Shown here in pieces: positions 6,367-7,757 of a DNA stretch of 7,757 nt; position 1 is the first letter of the stretch, and the number at the start of each line of letters is the position of its first letter. Under the pieces are notes generated by a model. It worked only from the letters and a program-made list of their open reading frames with translations. It was not told the origin of the DNA and did not search any database. The stretch is from JAFDVL01 sp043736395. Its GTDB lineage: Bacteria > Acidobacteriota > Blastocatellia > RBC074. The position numbers and the translations under genes are program-made. The stretch covers positions 1 to 7,757 of the forward strand of contig JAYTCQ010000423.1 of NCBI GenBank assembly GCA_043736395.1. Direction: 5' to 3'.

Positions 6367-7662
6367 ATGATCGAAATACTTAAGCTCAGCAATTTTGACA
6401 CTTCTCAAAATTCAAAGCTCAAACAAATTTTGCAACGTTCCAGCAGCTTAACGGAAGAGATCGTCACGCAAACGCAAACCATTGTGAACGCTATTAAAAT
6501 TAATGGTGACGAAGCGTTGTTGGATTTCACCGCGCGTTTCGATGGCGTAAAACATACGCCTGAAACGATGAAGGCGGATCGGAATTTGATCGAAGAATTA
6601 GCGGCACAAGTGGACGAAAATTTACTGGCCGCAATGCGTGAAGCCATCGCCAACATTCGCTTTTATCATCAACATCAACTCACAAAATCCTGGGAAATCG
6701 AACGCGAAAATGGAGTGCGTTTGGGTCAGCGCGTCACACCTTTAGAAATCGTCGGACTCTACGTCCCAGGCGGCAAAGCGGCATATCCTTCAACGCTCAT
6801 GATGAACGCCATCCCCGCGCAAGTTGCCGGAGTCAAACGCATCGTAGTCGTCACGCCACCCGCGCAATTCCAGCAATCGCCCATCATCGCCGCGACGCTG
6901 AAAGAGCTGGGAATTTATGAAGTGTATTTAGTCGGCGGAGCGCAAGCCGTCGCAGCTTTGGCGTACGGTACAGCTACAATTCCACGCGTAGATAAAATCG
7001 TCGGCCCTGGAAATCAGTACGTCGCCGCCGCAAAAAAAATCGTCTACGGCGATGTAGATATTGATTCGATTGCGGGTCCTTCAGAAATTGTAGTCATCGC
7101 CGATGACACCGCTCGCCCTGATTTTATTGCCGCAGATTTGCTTTCACAGGCCGAGCATTCCGAAGACGCCGCCGCAATTTTAGTCACGAACAGTGAGAGC
7201 CTTGCAGAAAAAGTCCAAGTTGAAATTATCAAGCAAATGGAATCGCTCCCGCGCCGAGCCATCATCGAAAAATCCCTCGCCGACTTCGGAGCCTTAATTA
7301 TCGTCGAATCCCTCGAAGCCGCATGTTTATTGGTCAATCGCCTCGCTCCCGAACACGTAGAAGTGATGACTGCCGACAGTGAAGCGACCGCCGCCAACAT
7401 CCATCACGCCGGAGCAATTTTCATCGGGGATTATTCTGCCGAATCCGTCGGAGATTATTTCGCCGGAACCAATCACGTCCTGCCGACAGGAGGAACCGCT
7501 AGATTTTCCTCCGCGCTCGGCGTGTATGATTTTCTGAAACGCACCAGCATCATTCGCTACACGAAGGAAGAATTGCAGCGCACGGCGAGGAGTATTGATT
7601 TGATTGCGCAGGCGGAAGGCTTACAAGCACATGCGAAAGCCGCAATGATTCGCATTGAATAG
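6367..7662 (+). CDS. hisD: Histidinol dehydrogenase
   Basis: Zinc-dependent, NAD-linked oxidation of L-histidinol via histidinal to L-histidine, the last two steps of the pathway. From the ATG at 6367 the protein has 431 residues, matching E. coli HisD (434). All active-site residues are visible: zinc ligands Q261 and H264 (in SQAEHSED), D363 (in VGDYFAG) and H422 (in LQAHAKA), and the catalytic pair E329-H330 in APEHVE. Other signatures are GLYVPGGKAAYPSTLMM (130-146), KIVGPGNQYVAAAKK (210-224) and DIDSIAGPSEIVVIAD (231-246). An in-frame TTG at 6358 would add only three residues (MFF), encoded by the T-run, and is unlikely. No Shine-Dalgarno is present. It follows hisG in the same direction and is probably co-transcribed, unless the T-rich gap attenuates. 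The stop codon is followed at once by another repeat. Confidence 0.97.
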   Translation: MIEILKLSNFDTSQNSKLKQILQRSSSLTEEIVTQTQTIVNAIKINGDEALLDFTARFDGVKHTPETMKADRNLIEELAAQVDENLLAAMREAIANIRFYHQHQLTKSWEIERENGVRLGQRVTPLEIVGLYVPGGKAAYPSTLMMNAIPAQVAGVKRIVVVTPPAQFQQSPIIAATLKELGIYEVYLVGGAQAVAALAYGTATIPRVDKIVGPGNQYVAAAKKIVYGDVDIDSIAGPSEIVVIADDTARPDFIAADLLSQAEHSEDAAAILVTNSESLAEKVQVEIIKQMESLPRRAIIEKSLADFGALIIVESLEAACLLVNRLAPEHVEVMTADSEATAANIHHAGAIFIGDYSAESVGDYFAGTNHVLPTGGTARFSSALGVYDFLKRTSIIRYTKEELQRTARSIDLIAQAEGLQAHAKAAMIRIE

Positions 7663-7757
7663 CGCGGAGCGTTTGGAGTGCGACGGCTCGGCGTAGCTTT
7701 GGTAGAGATTTTCAAGACAAACCTACAGAAAAGGAAACCTCTACCAAAGCGGTGACG
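7663..7757. repeat. Palindromic intergenic repeat after hisD, truncated by window edge
   Basis: GCTTTGGTAGAG (7696-7707) is perfectly complementary to CTCTACCAAAGC (7739-7750), a 12-bp stem around a 31-nt A-rich loop. Beyond it pairing continues imperfectly between CGGCGTA (7689-7695) and GGTGACG (7751-7757) up to the edge. The remaining left part (7663-7688), including GCGTTTGGAGTGCGACGG, probably pairs with sequence outside the window. It starts directly after the hisD stop. I see no coding potential. It could act as a transcript end or be a REP/MITE-like copy. Confidence 0.65.

Overview
The window is a stretch of bacterial chromosome with compact amino-acid biosynthesis genes. It reads, in order: the 3' part of a homoserine kinase gene (thrB, +); a secreted FKBP-type prolyl isomerase with an extra N-terminal NTF2-like domain (+); a large membrane-anchored Ser/Thr protein kinase with TPR-like repeats (-); and a histidine cluster hisZ-hisG-hisD (+). 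I see no tRNA, rRNA, CRISPR array, transposase or phage gene.

The likely host is an Acidobacteriota member, possibly of the Blastocatellia/Pyrinomonadales type. This is inference from three things: the kinase architecture (short helical N-terminus, kinase domain, one transmembrane helix, long TPR-like C-terminus), which is abundant in that phylum; the moderate, slightly A/T-leaning base composition; and the many palindromic intergenic repeats. No marker gene in the window settles the taxonomy.

ThrB feeds threonine synthesis. HisG (short form) and HisZ are expected to form the hetero-oligomeric ATP phosphoribosyltransferase that commits PRPP and ATP to histidine, and HisD carries out the last two oxidations to L-histidine. 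All expected catalytic and metal residues of HisD and the PRPP loop of HisG are present. The kinase and hisZ are divergent and share a 218-bp intergenic region. The isomerase and the kinase converge.

The least ordinary part is the non-coding DNA. Four of the five intergenic or terminal gaps begin with a palindromic or repeat-like block within about 2 bp of a stop codon: a 118-bp inverted repeat between the convergent genes, an 89-bp composite hairpin between hisZ and hisG, a 10-bp-period C-rich repeat with a T-tract between hisG and hisD, and a further inverted repeat after hisD that runs to the window edge. The first supplies the final seven codons and the stop of the kinase gene. In the second, each arm contains its own short palindrome, and the differences between the arms preserve both. 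No clear Shine-Dalgarno sequence precedes any of the five complete genes. I found no evidence for a new defence or mobile system; the repeats are the main candidates for something undescribed.
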